DNA of 64,000 nucleotides from Clostridium aciditolerans (GCF_016316925.1 NZ_JAEEGB010000014.1:1-64000); one strand, 5' to 3'; shown: positions 17,530 through 26,280, counted from the first letter of the stretch. Translations and numbers: made by a program. The notes: generated by a model from the sequence alone, not told the origin.

Positions 17530-18564
17530 TTAATTCTGGCAGTATTTTAAAAGTAAATCTAGAGTAGCCATTACCCCATTCATGTGGGTTCTCTCATATG
17601 CATGAGAAGCAAAGACACCAGTTCCAATTAGAGCTGTTTTTATATCCCAACCTGCTTTTTGTGCGGCAGAAGCATCAGACCCATAATTAGGATATATATC
17701 AATTTTATAAGAAATATTATTCTCTTTACACATATTAATAAGATTTTTTCGAAGCTCTAAATCATAAGGACCAGAGGAATCTTTGGCACATATACATACA
17801 CTGTATTCAGATGAATTTTGTCCAGGTCCAGGAGCGCCCATATCTATAGATAAAAATTCTTTTGTTTTCTCAGGTATAAAAGAAGCACCATGACCTACTT
17901 CTTCATAATTACTTATTAAGAAATTTATAGTGTAAGGAAGAGAAATTTTATTTTCTACTATATATTTGATTGCATATAAAATTATGCCGGCACTTGCTTT
18001 GTCATCTAGATGTCTGCTTTTTATAAAGCCGTTATCTGTAAAAATAGTTCTGCTATCAAAGCATATAAAGTCACCTATATTTATTCCTAAATTCTCAACA
18101 TCCTCTTTTGAAAATACTTTTTCATCTATAATAACTTCCATATTTTCTGGAACTCTTTTTAGTTCACGGGCCTCATTTCCATGTATATGTACGGAAGGTT
18201 TTATAGTTTGAATAGTTCCTGTGTAAACTTTGTCATCTAAAGTGTGTATCGTACAGTTTTCGCCATCTATAGAATTCATCATGAAGCCACCTACAGGGGC
18301 TAGAACCAAAGCTCCATTAGCTTTAATTTCTTTTACCATAGCACCTAATGTGTCTATGTGAGCTGAAATAGTCTTTTGATATTCAGAATTTTCACCATCT
18401 AAAGTTACTATAAGACATCCTTTATTAGTAGTTGTATAGGGTACTTTTAGCAGGTCTAGCTCATATTTCATATAATTCATAACTTTATTTGTGAATCCAC
18501 TAGGACTTGGAGTTGTCAATAGGTTCCTGATATAATGTTTTACTTTTTCTGTATCATAGTTCAT
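17530..18564 (-). CDS. M42 family metallopeptidase
   Basis: This 344-residue cytosolic aminopeptidase of the FrvX/glutamyl aminopeptidase type has metal and catalytic residues in SAHIDTLG (His/Asp, near residue 68), RHLDDKAS (Asp bridging ligand), NYEEVGHG (catalytic Glu and metal Glu) and SIDMGAPG. These enzymes form dodecameric shells that degrade peptides using two Zn or Co ions. The AGGTG-type ribosome site precedes the ATG. It begins the minus-strand pair with cinA, divergent from the VanW gene. Confidence 0.88.
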   Translation of the reverse strand: MNYDTEKVKHYIRNLLTTPSPSGFTNKVMNYMKYELDLLKVPYTTTNKGCLIVTLDGENSEYQKTISAHIDTLGAMVKEIKANGALVLAPVGGFMMNSIDGENCTIHTLDDKVYTGTIQTIKPSVHIHGNEARELKRVPENMEVIIDEKVFSKEDVENLGINIGDFICFDSRTIFTDNGFIKSRHLDDKASAGIILYAIKYIVENKISLPYTINFLISNYEEVGHGASFIPEKTKEFLSIDMGAPGPGQNSSEYSVCICAKDSSGPYDLELRKNLINMCKENNISYKIDIYPNYGSDASAAQKAGWDIKTALIGTGVFASHAYERTHMNGVMATLDLLLKYCQN

Positions 18565-18729
18565 TTAGATACACCTCACTTTAAGTTATTTTGTAAGAAG
18601 ATACATAATTGTATAATTAATTCTATACCTTATGATTTTTTAGTTCAATAAATATTTGTATGAAGAAAACAATTTAAATAAAATTGCTTTTATAGTATAA
18701 TTATTAGGTGAAATAAAGAGGTGATGCCT

Positions 18730-20217
18730 GTGGCAAGAAAAAAAAGGAGTACTAAAAAAAAGGTTTCAAATGCAGTACTTATTGCTGTAGCTTTTCTTAT
18801 AATAGGTACTGTAGGGTTTGGGGTATACCAGTATAATGTGGTTAAAGCTTGGTCAAATGTAATATATCCAGGGGTAAGTATATCAGGGGAAGACTTATCA
18901 GGGAAAACAAAAGATCAAGCAAAGAAAACTTTAGAACAAAAATATACTAATTCAGTAGAAAAGAAAAAAGTAAATATAATAACTCCTGATAGAACTTATA
19001 CATTAGATTATTCAAAGCTAAATCCTAAATATAATATAGACGAAGCCGTAAGCCAAGCATTTTTATATGGTAAGGATTTTAACGCCTTTAAAAAGTATAA
19101 AATAGTAAAAGGTTTCGAGAAAAAACAATTTTCTCTAGGGATTACTTATGACAAAAATCCAGTAAATGAACTTATAGATAGTATTGAAAAAGATATAAAT
19201 AAAGATCCTGTAAATGCGACATTAAAAATAAGCGGAGGAAATATTACAGTAGTACCAGAAGAGAGTGGAAGAAAGCTTCAAAAAGATAAATTACAAAAAG
19301 AAGTTTCATCAAAAATTGATGAATCAGCAGGAACTGATGCAAACATTAAGGCTCCTATTGAAGCAACTGCTGCTAAGATTACTGCGGATAAGATATCTTC
19401 TATTAATGCAAAAATATCAACTTATACTACAGAGTATGGTTCTATATCTTCGAGAGAAAGGGCTAATAATATAAGATTAGCAACAAATATTATAAATGGT
19501 AAAGTACTCATGCCTGGAGATAGTTTCAGTTTTAACGATGTGGTAGGAGAAAGAACTGCTGAAAAGGGATATCAAGCGGCTCCAGTTATTATTGGAAACC
19601 AAATAGACTCAGGGCTTGGTGGCGGAATATGCCAGGTATCTACAACATTATACAATGCAGTACTTAGAGCTAATATAAAATCTGTTGAAAGAGCTCATCA
19701 TACACTACCATCGCACTATGTACCACTTGGAATGGATGCTACTGTTGACTATGGCAATTTAGACTATAAATTTAAAAATACTTTTGATTATCCAATATAT
19801 ATTGAAGGAGATGCTTCTGGAGGAAATGTTACATTCAATGTATATACGAATTCTTCTTTAAGTGATGTAGTAACTGAGGTGAAATCTCAAGTTTATGAGA
19901 CTATACAACCGGGAGTGCAGTATGTAGATGATCCAACATTACCAGATGGACAAACTCAACAAGTTCAAGCTCCTTATACAGGTTACAAGGTAAAAGTTAC
20001 AAAAAGAACTACAAAGAATGGCAGTTTGATAGGTGAAGATGTTATAGCATATGATTTTTATAAGCCAGTGGATGGGGTTATAAAAAGAGGTACTAAAAAG
20101 CCGGTTGAACCACCTAAAACGAGTGAACCGCCAAAAATAAGTGAACCACCTAAAACAAGTGAACCGCCAAAAACAAATGAACAGCCCCAAACAAATGGAA
20201 AAACTCCAAAAAGTTAG
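18730..20217 (+). CDS. VanW family protein with N-terminal membrane anchor
   Basis: The protein has about 495 residues. A very basic N-terminus (ARKKRSTKKKVS) and one TM helix (about 15-35) suggest an extracytoplasmic protein tethered to the membrane. Residues about 55-215 look like the PG_binding_4 (YoaR-type) region; the VanW domain follows (about 230-380) with SSRERANNIRLAT, GDSFSFNDVVGERT, GGGICQVSTTLYNAV and HTLPSHYVPLG. A G5-like segment (about 400-460) and a Pro-rich tail of SEPPKT repeats end the protein. The function is unknown; vanW was first seen in vancomycin-resistance clusters, but this is not evidence of resistance. The start is GTG 18730, 6 bases after AGAGGTG; ATG 18724 is an alternative. 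Confidence 0.82.
   Translation: MARKKRSTKKKVSNAVLIAVAFLIIGTVGFGVYQYNVVKAWSNVIYPGVSISGEDLSGKTKDQAKKTLEQKYTNSVEKKKVNIITPDRTYTLDYSKLNPKYNIDEAVSQAFLYGKDFNAFKKYKIVKGFEKKQFSLGITYDKNPVNELIDSIEKDINKDPVNATLKISGGNITVVPEESGRKLQKDKLQKEVSSKIDESAGTDANIKAPIEATAAKITADKISSINAKISTYTTEYGSISSRERANNIRLATNIINGKVLMPGDSFSFNDVVGERTAEKGYQAAPVIIGNQIDSGLGGGICQVSTTLYNAVLRANIKSVERAHHTLPSHYVPLGMDATVDYGNLDYKFKNTFDYPIYIEGDASGGNVTFNVYTNSSLSDVVTEVKSQVYETIQPGVQYVDDPTLPDGQTQQVQAPYTGYKVKVTKRTTKNGSLIGEDVIAYDFYKPVDGVIKRGTKKPVEPPKTSEPPKISEPPKTSEPPKTNEQPQTNGKTPKS
20105..20215 (+). repeat. Pro-rich hexapeptide repeats at the VanW protein C-terminus
   Basis: Near-identical 18-bp units encode SEPPKT, SEPPKI, SEPPKT, SEPPKT and degraded NEQPQT. 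Such tails usually lie in or cross the cell wall. The unit number may vary between strains. Confidence 0.7.
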
Positions 20218-20242
20218 GCAAAGTTTAATTAAGCAATCTTCG

Positions 20243-20281
20243 AGGACTAAATCCTGTACTATACAGGGCTTAGTCCTTTTA
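20243..20281 (+). terminator. Intrinsic terminator after the VanW gene
   Basis: AGGACTAA (20243-20250) pairs with TTAGTCCT (20270-20277), with TCCTGTA/TACAGGG inside, followed by TTTT. Confidence 0.8.
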
Positions 20282-20317
20282 ATTTCCTCTTCCATTTATC
20301 ATTTTTACATAAAAGCA

Positions 20318-20345
20318 TTGTCGTTATGGAATATTATGGTATAAT
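20318..20345 (+). promoter_or_regulatory. Promoter of tRNA-Leu
   Basis: TTGTCG (20318-20323) and TATAAT (20340-20345), spacing 16, lie 24 bases before the tRNA. Confidence 0.6.
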
Positions 20346-20369
20346 GTAATTGTAAATTTATTCAAATTT

Positions 20370-20456
20370 GCGGATATGGCGGAATTGGCAGACGCGCTAG
20401 ATTCAGGTTCTAGTGAAGGAAACTTTGTGCAGGTTCAAATCCTGTTATCCGCACCA
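20370..20456 (+). tRNA. tRNA-Leu (anticodon CAG)
   Basis: An 87-base class II tRNA with encoded CCA. The acceptor GCGGATA pairs with TATCCGC. The anticodon arm CTAGA-TTCAGGT-TCTAG gives anticodon CAG. A long variable arm precedes GTTCAAATC in the T arm. It stands alone between the VanW gene and cwlD with its own promoter and terminator. Confidence 0.95.
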
Positions 20457-20478
20457 GGTTATTGTAGAGTAAAATAAA

Positions 20479-20520
20479 CAAGGGCTTCATATATTGTAAT
20501 GAAGTCCTTGTTTGTTTTTT
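20479..20520 (+). terminator. Intrinsic terminator of tRNA-Leu
   Basis: ACAAGGGCTTCAT (20479-20491) pairs with ATGAAGTCCTTGT (20499-20511), one G-U pair, followed by a T-rich tract. Confidence 0.85.
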
Positions 20521-20588
20521 ATATAATCCAAGTTTAACTTATACACTAAAATTTATTGGTAATATTTAAATTTAAGATAAATACTTTT

Positions 20589-20720
20589 TAGTTGAGAGTT
20601 AAGAATTTAGAGTGAAGAGTGAAGGAGGATTTTTTTACAAAAAATCTTTAAAAATTATAGATTTTCTGGAGCATAGAGTAAGAAAATCATCCATAACTCT
20701 TAATTCTTCACTCTCAACTA
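20589..20720. repeat. Heptamer-ended repeat, divergent copy C
   Basis: About 132 bp. It keeps the general plan but with different 7-bp units: GTTGAGA, GTTAAGA, ATTTAGA, GTGAAGA, then GTGAAGGAGGATTTTT. The right end is the inverted array ending CTCTCAACTA. The core is shorter, with one main A/T-rich hairpin (aaaaaatctttaaa, agattttct). It lies between tRNA-Leu and cwlD; the remaining 210 bases before cwlD are AT-rich with no feature seen. Confidence 0.6.
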
Positions 20721-20934
20721 TTTATTCTTTATCTTTTCTATAAAAATTACCAAATTAGTTTATAGTATAAATTAACTTTATAGTTATTTTCTCTATAACA
20801 TATTTACAAATACGTAACTTATAAATATATTGAGTTATATTGAAAATATTCCATAATTTGTATATAATATAATTATGTTTTAATATTAATTGAGTTTAGT
20901 TATTCTAAAATTTATTAAAAAGGATAGTGAGAAT

Positions 20935-21657
20935 ATGAGAATTGGCAACAGGAAAAGGTTTTTATTTTCTTGTATTTTTTTTACTATGATAATGTTATTA
21001 TTTGGGAAAGCCGTAAACCCGGTTTATGAAAAGGTGTTAGGTGAGCCATATTCACCTATGGTTAAAGCTATAGATAAAAATAATAAATTTAAGAAACCCA
21101 TTAGGGAATATACTATAGTGCTAGATGCTGGACATGGGGGAATTGACAATGGCACGAGTTATAAAGATATGTATGAGAAGTATTTAACCTTTAAGATAGT
21201 AAAGTATGCAGAAGCATATCTAAAAGATAAAGGATGTAAAGTAATTTTAACAAGAAATGAGGACAAGCTTATACCTCTAAAAAAAATAGGAGAGAAAGTT
21301 AATGAGGCCAATGCAGATGCATTCGTTTCGATTCATATAAATTCTATAAATGATGTTACTTTTAAAGGCATAACTACGTATTACTACGATGCAAAGGGTT
21401 ATCAAAAAGATGAAAGAATGAATCTTGCACAAATTATAGAAAAAGAAGCTATAAAAGATGATGGATGGGAAAATAAAGGTATAAGAAGAGAAAACTTTGC
21501 AGTACTTAGGTATAGTAAAATACCTTGTGTCTTGGTAGAGTGTGGATTTATAACTAATAAGGAGGATAGAGAAAAGTTGTCAAAAGAGGAAGTGTTAAAG
21601 AGATTAGCTGAAAATATATCAAATGGTACCATAGAATATCTTGAATCGGTAAAATAA
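20935..21657 (+). CDS. cwlD: N-acetylmuramoyl-L-alanine amidase, CwlD-like
   Basis: This 240-residue protein has an N-terminal signal/anchor helix (about 8-25) and an Amidase_3 domain (about 60-240). Zinc ligands are in LDAGHGGID (His), the Glu in MYEKYLT and VSIHINS (His); the catalytic Glu is in VECGFITN. The size and single-domain form match CwlD, which makes muramic-delta-lactam in spore cortex so that SleB-type enzymes can recognise it. The start is ATG 20935, after AAGGATAG; the frame extends to 20890 without a better site. A gene-bearing repeat element follows directly. Confidence 0.85.
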   Translation: MRIGNRKRFLFSCIFFTMIMLLFGKAVNPVYEKVLGEPYSPMVKAIDKNNKFKKPIREYTIVLDAGHGGIDNGTSYKDMYEKYLTFKIVKYAEAYLKDKGCKVILTRNEDKLIPLKKIGEKVNEANADAFVSIHINSINDVTFKGITTYYYDAKGYQKDERMNLAQIIEKEAIKDDGWENKGIRRENFAVLRYSKIPCVLVECGFITNKEDREKLSKEEVLKRLAENISNGTIEYLESVK

Positions 21658-21677
21658 AAATTTTGCGAAACAAAATT

Positions 21678-22345
21678 TAGAGGGCAAAGGACAATTGACA
21701 GAGGACAATGAAGGAAGATTTTTCTCCGTTACACTACGAAAAATCTTTAATTTATTTATAAATCTATGTTTCATATTTTTTAAAACTGAATAAATTTATG
21801 TGGATAAGTCTAATATTTTATATGAATTGATGAATTTAGGAGGTTAAAGATTGAAAGAAAACTTAACTTATAAAAAGCCTTTGTTTTTGCAAAAGAAATT
21901 GTTAGCTTATATAAATATTTGACTGAAGAAAAGAAGGAATACATTATTTCAAAACAAATTCTTAGATCAGGAACAAGTATAGGAGCAAACGTAAAAGAAG
22001 GACTAGATGCTCAAAGTAGAAGAGATTTTTTAAATAAGATGAATATAGCTCTTAAAGAAGCATCTGAAACAGAGTATTGGTTAGAACTTTTAATTGCTAC
22101 TAAATACATTGATGCTAACGCATCAGGGAAATTGATTGCTGAATGTAAAGAACTAAACAAAATCTTAAATTCTATTGTTAAAACCACAAAGAAAAATTTA
22201 AAAATCATAGAAGATTGATAACTTGACACGGCCTAACGGCTTGCTACAAAGTAGACTATTGTGGAAAAATAATTAAAGGTTTTCCGTAGTGCAATGGAGG
22301 AAAAGCAACAATCACTGTCCTCTGTCAATTGTCCTCTGTCCTCTT
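21678..22345 (+). mobile_element. Heptamer-ended element D carrying a four-helix-bundle gene
   Basis: A 668-bp unit. The left end array is GAGGGCA, AAGGACA, ATTGACA, GAGGACA, ATGAAGG; the right end is the inverted form ending TGTCCTCTT. Just inside each end is the same hairpin type (gatttttc..gaaaaatc on the left, ggttttcc..ggaaaa on the right). The centre holds a four-helix-bundle gene with its own AGGAGG site. It follows cwlD after a terminator-like hairpin (21656-21679) and precedes trmL. The 54880-55279 copy shares both ends and part of this gene, so I treat it as one mobile unit. No transposase is encoded. Confidence 0.75.
21851..22218 (+). pseudogene. Four-helix-bundle protein (S23 / IVS / Avd-like), frameshifted near its start
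   Basis: The C-terminal frame encodes about 100-115 residues typical of the four-helix-bundle family: ILRSGTSIGANVKEGL, SRRDFLNKMNIALKEASETEYWLELL and NSIVKTTKKNLK. An AGGAGG site (21838-21843) is placed for a TTG at 21851 giving MKENLTYKK, but this frame is shifted by one base from the rest (AFVFAKEIVSLYKYLTEEKKEY). The join is an A run at 21872-21876 that has five A where six would restore the frame. It may be a mutation, a sequencing error or a slippery site; otherwise only a TTG at 21919 could start a shortened 99-residue product. Relatives occur in 23S rRNA intervening sequences and as Avd of diversity-generating retroelements. Confidence 0.75.
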
Positions 22346-22434
22346 GAAATTCTCTTTACTGTTATAATATTATGGAGTAATATATATGGAGTAATAGAAT
22401 GTTTATAACAACATACTGATTGGAGGAGAATAAA

Positions 22435-22902
22435 TTGAATTTAAATATAGTATTATTTGAACCAGAAATACCACAAAATACAGGAAATATAGCAAGAACT
22501 TGTGTGCTTACAGGTTGTAAATTGCATTTAATAAGGCCATTAGGATTTAGCTTAGATGAAAAACATCTTAAAAGAGCTGGGTTGGATTATTGGAAAGATT
22601 TAGATTTAACCATATATGATTCCTATGATGAGCTTAGAGAGAAGTATAAGGATTCGACTTTTTATTTCTCAACCACCCATGCTAAAAACTCATACCATGA
22701 AGTAAACTTTAAGCCTGGAGATTTCATTGTGTTTGGAAAAGAATCAGCAGGGTTACCTGATAGAATAAGAGAAAGTGATCCTGAAAGTGGCATAAGAGTT
22801 CCAATGATAAACACTACTACCCGTTCTTTAAATTTGTCAAATACTGTTGCTATAATTGCATATGAGGCGTTAAGGCAGATGGATTTCCCAAATATGAAAT
22901 AG
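22435..22902 (+). CDS. trmL: tRNA (cytidine(34)-2'-O)-methyltransferase
   Basis: This 155-residue SPOUT-class enzyme uses SAM to methylate the wobble ribose of certain tRNA-Leu. Motifs: FEPEIPQNTGNIARTC at the start, FGKESAGLPD near residue 100 and RVPMINTTTRSLNLSNTVAI in the knot. The start is a TTG at 22435, 7 bases after GGAGGA; the earlier in-frame TTG overlaps the ribosome site. It ends 15 bases before degV. Confidence 0.92.
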   Translation: MNLNIVLFEPEIPQNTGNIARTCVLTGCKLHLIRPLGFSLDEKHLKRAGLDYWKDLDLTIYDSYDELREKYKDSTFYFSTTHAKNSYHEVNFKPGDFIVFGKESAGLPDRIRESDPESGIRVPMINTTTRSLNLSNTVAIIAYEALRQMDFPNMK

Positions 22903-22917
22903 GACGGTATAAGCTTG

Positions 22918-23757
22918 ATGGAAAAAATAAAGATAATAACGGATAGTACATCTGATTTACCTGAAGAAATAGTAAAAGAATATGATATAGAGGTGCTTCC
23001 GCTATTAATTAATTTTGGAGAAACAACCTATAAGGATAGAATAGATATAAACTTACAGGAACTCCTATTAAAAATGGAGCAAAGCGATGAATTCCCTGGA
23101 ACGGCACAGGTTAATCCTCAAAGATTCCTAGAATGTTATAGGAGTTATAGGGAAAAAGGATACAAGATAGTTTCTATACATATTTCTTCTAAAATGAGTG
23201 GAACGTATCAGTCTGCGTGTATTGCTAAGGAAATGCTAGGAACAGATGATATTGTGGTAATAGATAGTTTAAATGTTACGTCAGGTCTGGGACTTTTGGT
23301 GCTTAAGGAGGCTAGGTTAAAAGAAGCAGGATTAGGAATTAAAGAGATAGAAAGCGAAATCAAAACTTTAATTCCACATGTAAAGAGTGTGCTTGCTTTT
23401 GAAGCCTTAGACAATCTAGTTAAGGGTGGAAGATTATCTAAAACCGCAGGGGTTATAGGCAATATATTAGGTATCAGACCAATTTTAGCAGTAGAAAATG
23501 GCGAGATGGTAGTTATTGATAAGGTACGAGGTAACAAGAAATCTATAAAATATATTTTAGATTATATAGATAAAAAAGGAATAAAAGAGGGGGAAGCCTC
23601 TATACTTGTACATGTCGAAAATAAGGAGATATTAGATGCTTTAAAGGAAACTTTAAAGTCAACAAATAAGGAATTTATAGAATGTGAAGTAGGATGTGTT
23701 GTAGGTATACATTCAGGCCCTAGGGCTGGTGGTGTATTTTTTATAGAGAATCATTAA
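22918..23757 (+). CDS. DegV family fatty-acid-binding protein
   Basis: This 279-residue protein has the DegV signature ITDSTSDLP at the N-terminus, FPGTAQVNPQRF, ISSKMSGTYQSA and LAFEALDNLVKGGRLSK. DegV/FakB proteins bind fatty acids and can present them to the kinase FakA; no fakA gene is in the window. ATG 22918 follows AGGACGG; a TTG one codon before is less likely. It is probably in an operon with trmL and ends at a terminator. Confidence 0.9.
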   Translation: MEKIKIITDSTSDLPEEIVKEYDIEVLPLLINFGETTYKDRIDINLQELLLKMEQSDEFPGTAQVNPQRFLECYRSYREKGYKIVSIHISSKMSGTYQSACIAKEMLGTDDIVVIDSLNVTSGLGLLVLKEARLKEAGLGIKEIESEIKTLIPHVKSVLAFEALDNLVKGGRLSKTAGVIGNILGIRPILAVENGEMVVIDKVRGNKKSIKYILDYIDKKGIKEGEASILVHVENKEILDALKETLKSTNKEFIECEVGCVVGIHSGPRAGGVFFIENH

Positions 23758-23817
23758 TGAATACGATATATTGTTAAAAAAATATCTATAGTTTATTAAC
23801 AATATGGAATTAAAAAG

Positions 23818-23858
23818 ACTTTGTTTGACAAATGTAATCTTGCAAACAAAGTTTTTTT
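23818..23858 (+). terminator. Intrinsic terminator after degV
   Basis: ACTTTGTTTG (23818-23827) and CAAACAAAGT (23843-23852) are exact complements, followed by seven T. Confidence 0.85.
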
Positions 23859-24104
23859 GTCGTATATTTAATTTTATTGAATGAAAATTAAGAAATATAC
23901 CAAGGGTTATTGAGCATTTTAGCGAATATATTGTAAATATATTGAAATATAGCCAAGATATACGCGAAAAATGGTATTGAAAAAGCAGATAGATCTTATA
24001 ATAAAATTGAATACTTAATATGTTCTAAATGTATAGAATTTTTTGTTTGTCTATTATATAATTAAGTTGTCAGTGAAAATGTTAAAAAATTAATAAAGTT
24101 GGAT

Positions 24105-24373
24105 GAAATTTTCGAGAGATTAAGTAGAAAACTTAACAAATTTTGCGTTGATAATCTACTTACTATATATTAGAGCGTATAAGGTTCTAATATATGGTAT
24201 CCTTAAATGGATAGCCGAAGGAAGAAGTATTATTTTGCTTAAATAATATGAAGCTCTCAGGCAAAAGGATCGAAAATGGACAAGTCTCTGGAAAGCGGCA
24301 AGCACCGAAGGAGTAAAACTCTCAGGTTAATAGACAGAGGTAGAAAAGCGAATGCTTTCTGCCTCTGTTTTTT
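24105..24373 (+). promoter_or_regulatory. Tandem glycine riboswitch with terminator
   Basis: Two glycine aptamers are visible. The first has GAGAGATT, AGCCGAAGGAAGAAG and CTCTCAGGCAAAAGGATCG; the linker ends AAAATGGACAAG. The second has TCTCTGGAAAGCGG, GCACCGAAGGAGTAAAACT and CTCAGGTTAATAGACAGAGG. The expression platform is ACAGAGGTAGAAAAGC (24334-24349) against GCTTTCTGCCTCTGT (24354-24368), with a T run to 24373. Glycine binding normally prevents termination in this class, so glycine should induce the glycine reductase operon. A TATAAT at 24057-24062 is a possible -10 box. Confidence 0.9.
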
Positions 24374-24490
24374 GTTAACTTAAAATGTCGAAATATATTT
24401 TGATTAGAAAATGTTTAAAATATTAATTGATTACAATCTGATATACGATATAGTTGGTGTTAAAGTTTCGTTTTGAAAAGGAGAATAAAA

Positions 24491-24868
24491 ATGATAGAGC
24501 CAGTAATTATTGTAACTAATAATCCAATGAGCAGAGAAAATTTAAGCAATAGTCATGAAATCGATTACGTAGTTGGGAATACAATGGATGTATTTAAAAA
24601 GGTAAGAGATTACATACATAAAGGACATAAATTGCTCACACATCCTTTAATGAGTAGTATAAAACCTAATGAAACTCCTTACAGAACAGTTGTTATATCA
24701 AAAGGCAAAAGTGAATCCGTAGATATACAATCTTTAAATTATATAGAGGAAGGTATATATGCTACTGAGAAATTCACTCAAAAGTTTGGTATTCCACAAT
24801 GGAGCAAGCAAGTGCTAGAAGACTTTCAACTTATAGACTATGATTTAATCTATCATGCATTTAATTAA
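24491..24868 (+). CDS. grdX: GrdX family protein of the glycine reductase operon
   Basis: This 125-residue protein begins MIEPVIIVTNNPMSRE and contains HKLLTHPLMSSIKPNETPYRTVVIS, the pattern of GrdX, a small protein of unknown function found at the head of grd operons. ATG 24491 follows AAAAGGAG by 7 bases; an upstream in-frame TTG has no ribosome site. Its place directly after the glycine riboswitch and before trxB supports the assignment. Confidence 0.85.
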   Translation: MIEPVIIVTNNPMSRENLSNSHEIDYVVGNTMDVFKKVRDYIHKGHKLLTHPLMSSIKPNETPYRTVVISKGKSESVDIQSLNYIEEGIYATEKFTQKFGIPQWSKQVLEDFQLIDYDLIYHAFN

Positions 24869-25011
24869 GCAGGCATCCAAAATCTAATGAATAATAGCAT
24901 AAATGTATGCTTAAAATAGTACCATTGCAATTAAATTTAGTAATGCGTACTTAATATATAGATATTGAATCTAAAAGTAATTAATATATTAAAAAGCGGG
25001 AGGGAACAAAA

Positions 25012-25932
25012 ATGTCACAGATTTATGACACTATAATAATCGGTGGCGGTCCAGCAGGACTGTCAGCAGGCCTTTATGCTGCAAGATCAAGAATGAAAAC
25101 TTTACTTATCGAGAGAGCGAAATATGGTGGTCAGGCAACAACTACAGATGAGCTTGAAAACTATCCTGGATCTATTGAAGATTGCACAGGTACAACACTA
25201 AGTGAAAGAATGAGAAAACAAGCAGAAGAATTCGGAACTGAGTTTGCTAAAGATGAAATAGTAGAAGTTGAATTGTCAGGAGACCTAAAGGTAGTTAAAG
25301 GAAGAAAAGAAACATATCAAGCAAAAACAATAATAGTAGCTACTGGTGCTACTCCAAGACTTTCAGGATTCAAGAACGAATTAGAATTAAGAGGAAAAGG
25401 AGTTTCCTACTGTGCAACTTGTGATGCAGACTTCTTTACAGATTTAGATATAGCTGTTATAGGGGGAGGAGACTCAGCTATAACTGAGGCTATATACCTT
25501 ACAAAGTTTGCTGAGCATGTAACTGTAATACATAGAAGAGATGCATTAAGAGCAGCAAAATCACTACAAGAAAAAGCATTTGCAAATCCAAAAATAGACT
25601 TCATATGGAACTCAACTGTTGAAGAAGCATTGGGAGATGAAATATTAGAAGGTCTTGTTTTAAAAAATAGAGAAACTGGAGAAACTAGCGAATTAAAGGT
25701 TGATGGATGCTTCGTATTCGTTGGATATGATCCAATATCAAAGCTATTTGAAGGACAAATAGAAATGGAAAATCAATATATTGTAACTGATGATGACATG
25801 AAGACAAATATTCCAGGAGTATTTGCTGCTGGAGATATAAGAAAGAAACTATTAAGACAGGTTATAACAGCTGCGGCAGACGGAGCTATAGCTGCAACAG
25901 CTGCTGAACACTATATAGAAAATCACAAATAA
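25012..25932 (+). CDS. trxB: Thioredoxin reductase of the glycine reductase system
   Basis: This 306-residue flavoprotein passes electrons from NADPH to thioredoxin. The FAD motif GGGPAGLSAGLYAARS is at the N-terminus, the redox-active C134-A-T-C137 lies in YCATCDADFF, and the NADPH motif GGGDSAITEA follows. FAAGDIR is near the C-terminus. In grd operons TrxB/TrxA deliver the electrons that re-reduce the selenoprotein GrdA. The ribosome site GGGAGGG precedes the ATG, and trxA starts 16 bases later. Confidence 0.95.
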   Translation: MSQIYDTIIIGGGPAGLSAGLYAARSRMKTLLIERAKYGGQATTTDELENYPGSIEDCTGTTLSERMRKQAEEFGTEFAKDEIVEVELSGDLKVVKGRKETYQAKTIIVATGATPRLSGFKNELELRGKGVSYCATCDADFFTDLDIAVIGGGDSAITEAIYLTKFAEHVTVIHRRDALRAAKSLQEKAFANPKIDFIWNSTVEEALGDEILEGLVLKNRETGETSELKVDGCFVFVGYDPISKLFEGQIEMENQYIVTDDDMKTNIPGVFAAGDIRKKLLRQVITAAADGAIAATAAEHYIENHK

Positions 25933-25947
25933 AAGGAGGTTTTATCA

Positions 25948-26280
25948 ATGATAGAATTAACTAAGGAAAATTTTGATGCTGAAATAGTAAATTATACTGA
26001 AAAACCAGTATTCGTAGATTTCTGGGGAGATAAGTGTGAAATATGTAAACAACTTATGCCAGGAGTTCATGAACTTGAACATAAGTATGGTGATAAAATT
26101 AAATTCACTAGCTTAAATACAAGTTCAGCAAGAAGACTTGCTATATCACAAAAAGTTTTAGGATTACCAACAATGATAATCTATAAGAATGGTGAAAAAG
26201 TAAGCTCAATTACTGCTGATAAAATAGCAACATTAGATGATATAGAAAACTTTATAAAAGCTTATTACGAAACACTATAA
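25948..26280 (+). CDS. trxA: Thioredoxin of the glycine reductase system, atypical C-E-I-C active site
   Basis: This 110-residue thioredoxin-fold protein has VDFWGDKCEICKQLMPG at residues 23-39. The redox pair is C30-x-x-C33 with Glu-Ile between, instead of the usual Gly-Pro. The cis-Pro loop GLPTMIIYKNG is present. Grd-linked thioredoxins are known to differ from the standard CGPC, and this one should accept electrons from the adjacent TrxB and pass them to GrdA. The change should alter redox potential. Confidence 0.9.
   Translation: MIELTKENFDAEIVNYTEKPVFVDFWGDKCEICKQLMPGVHELEHKYGDKIKFTSLNTSSARRLAISQKVLGLPTMIIYKNGEKVSSITADKIATLDDIENFIKAYYETL

Noticed and set aside
18730-20217. VanW protein as a vancomycin-resistance gene.
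   Set aside because: No vanH, vanA/B, vanX or vanRS genes are nearby; VanW-domain proteins are common in clostridia without resistance.
19939-20295. Minus-strand frame opposite the Pro-rich VanW tail.
   Set aside because: Its Trp/Phe-rich repeat is the antisense of the SEPPKT repeats; it has no start signals.
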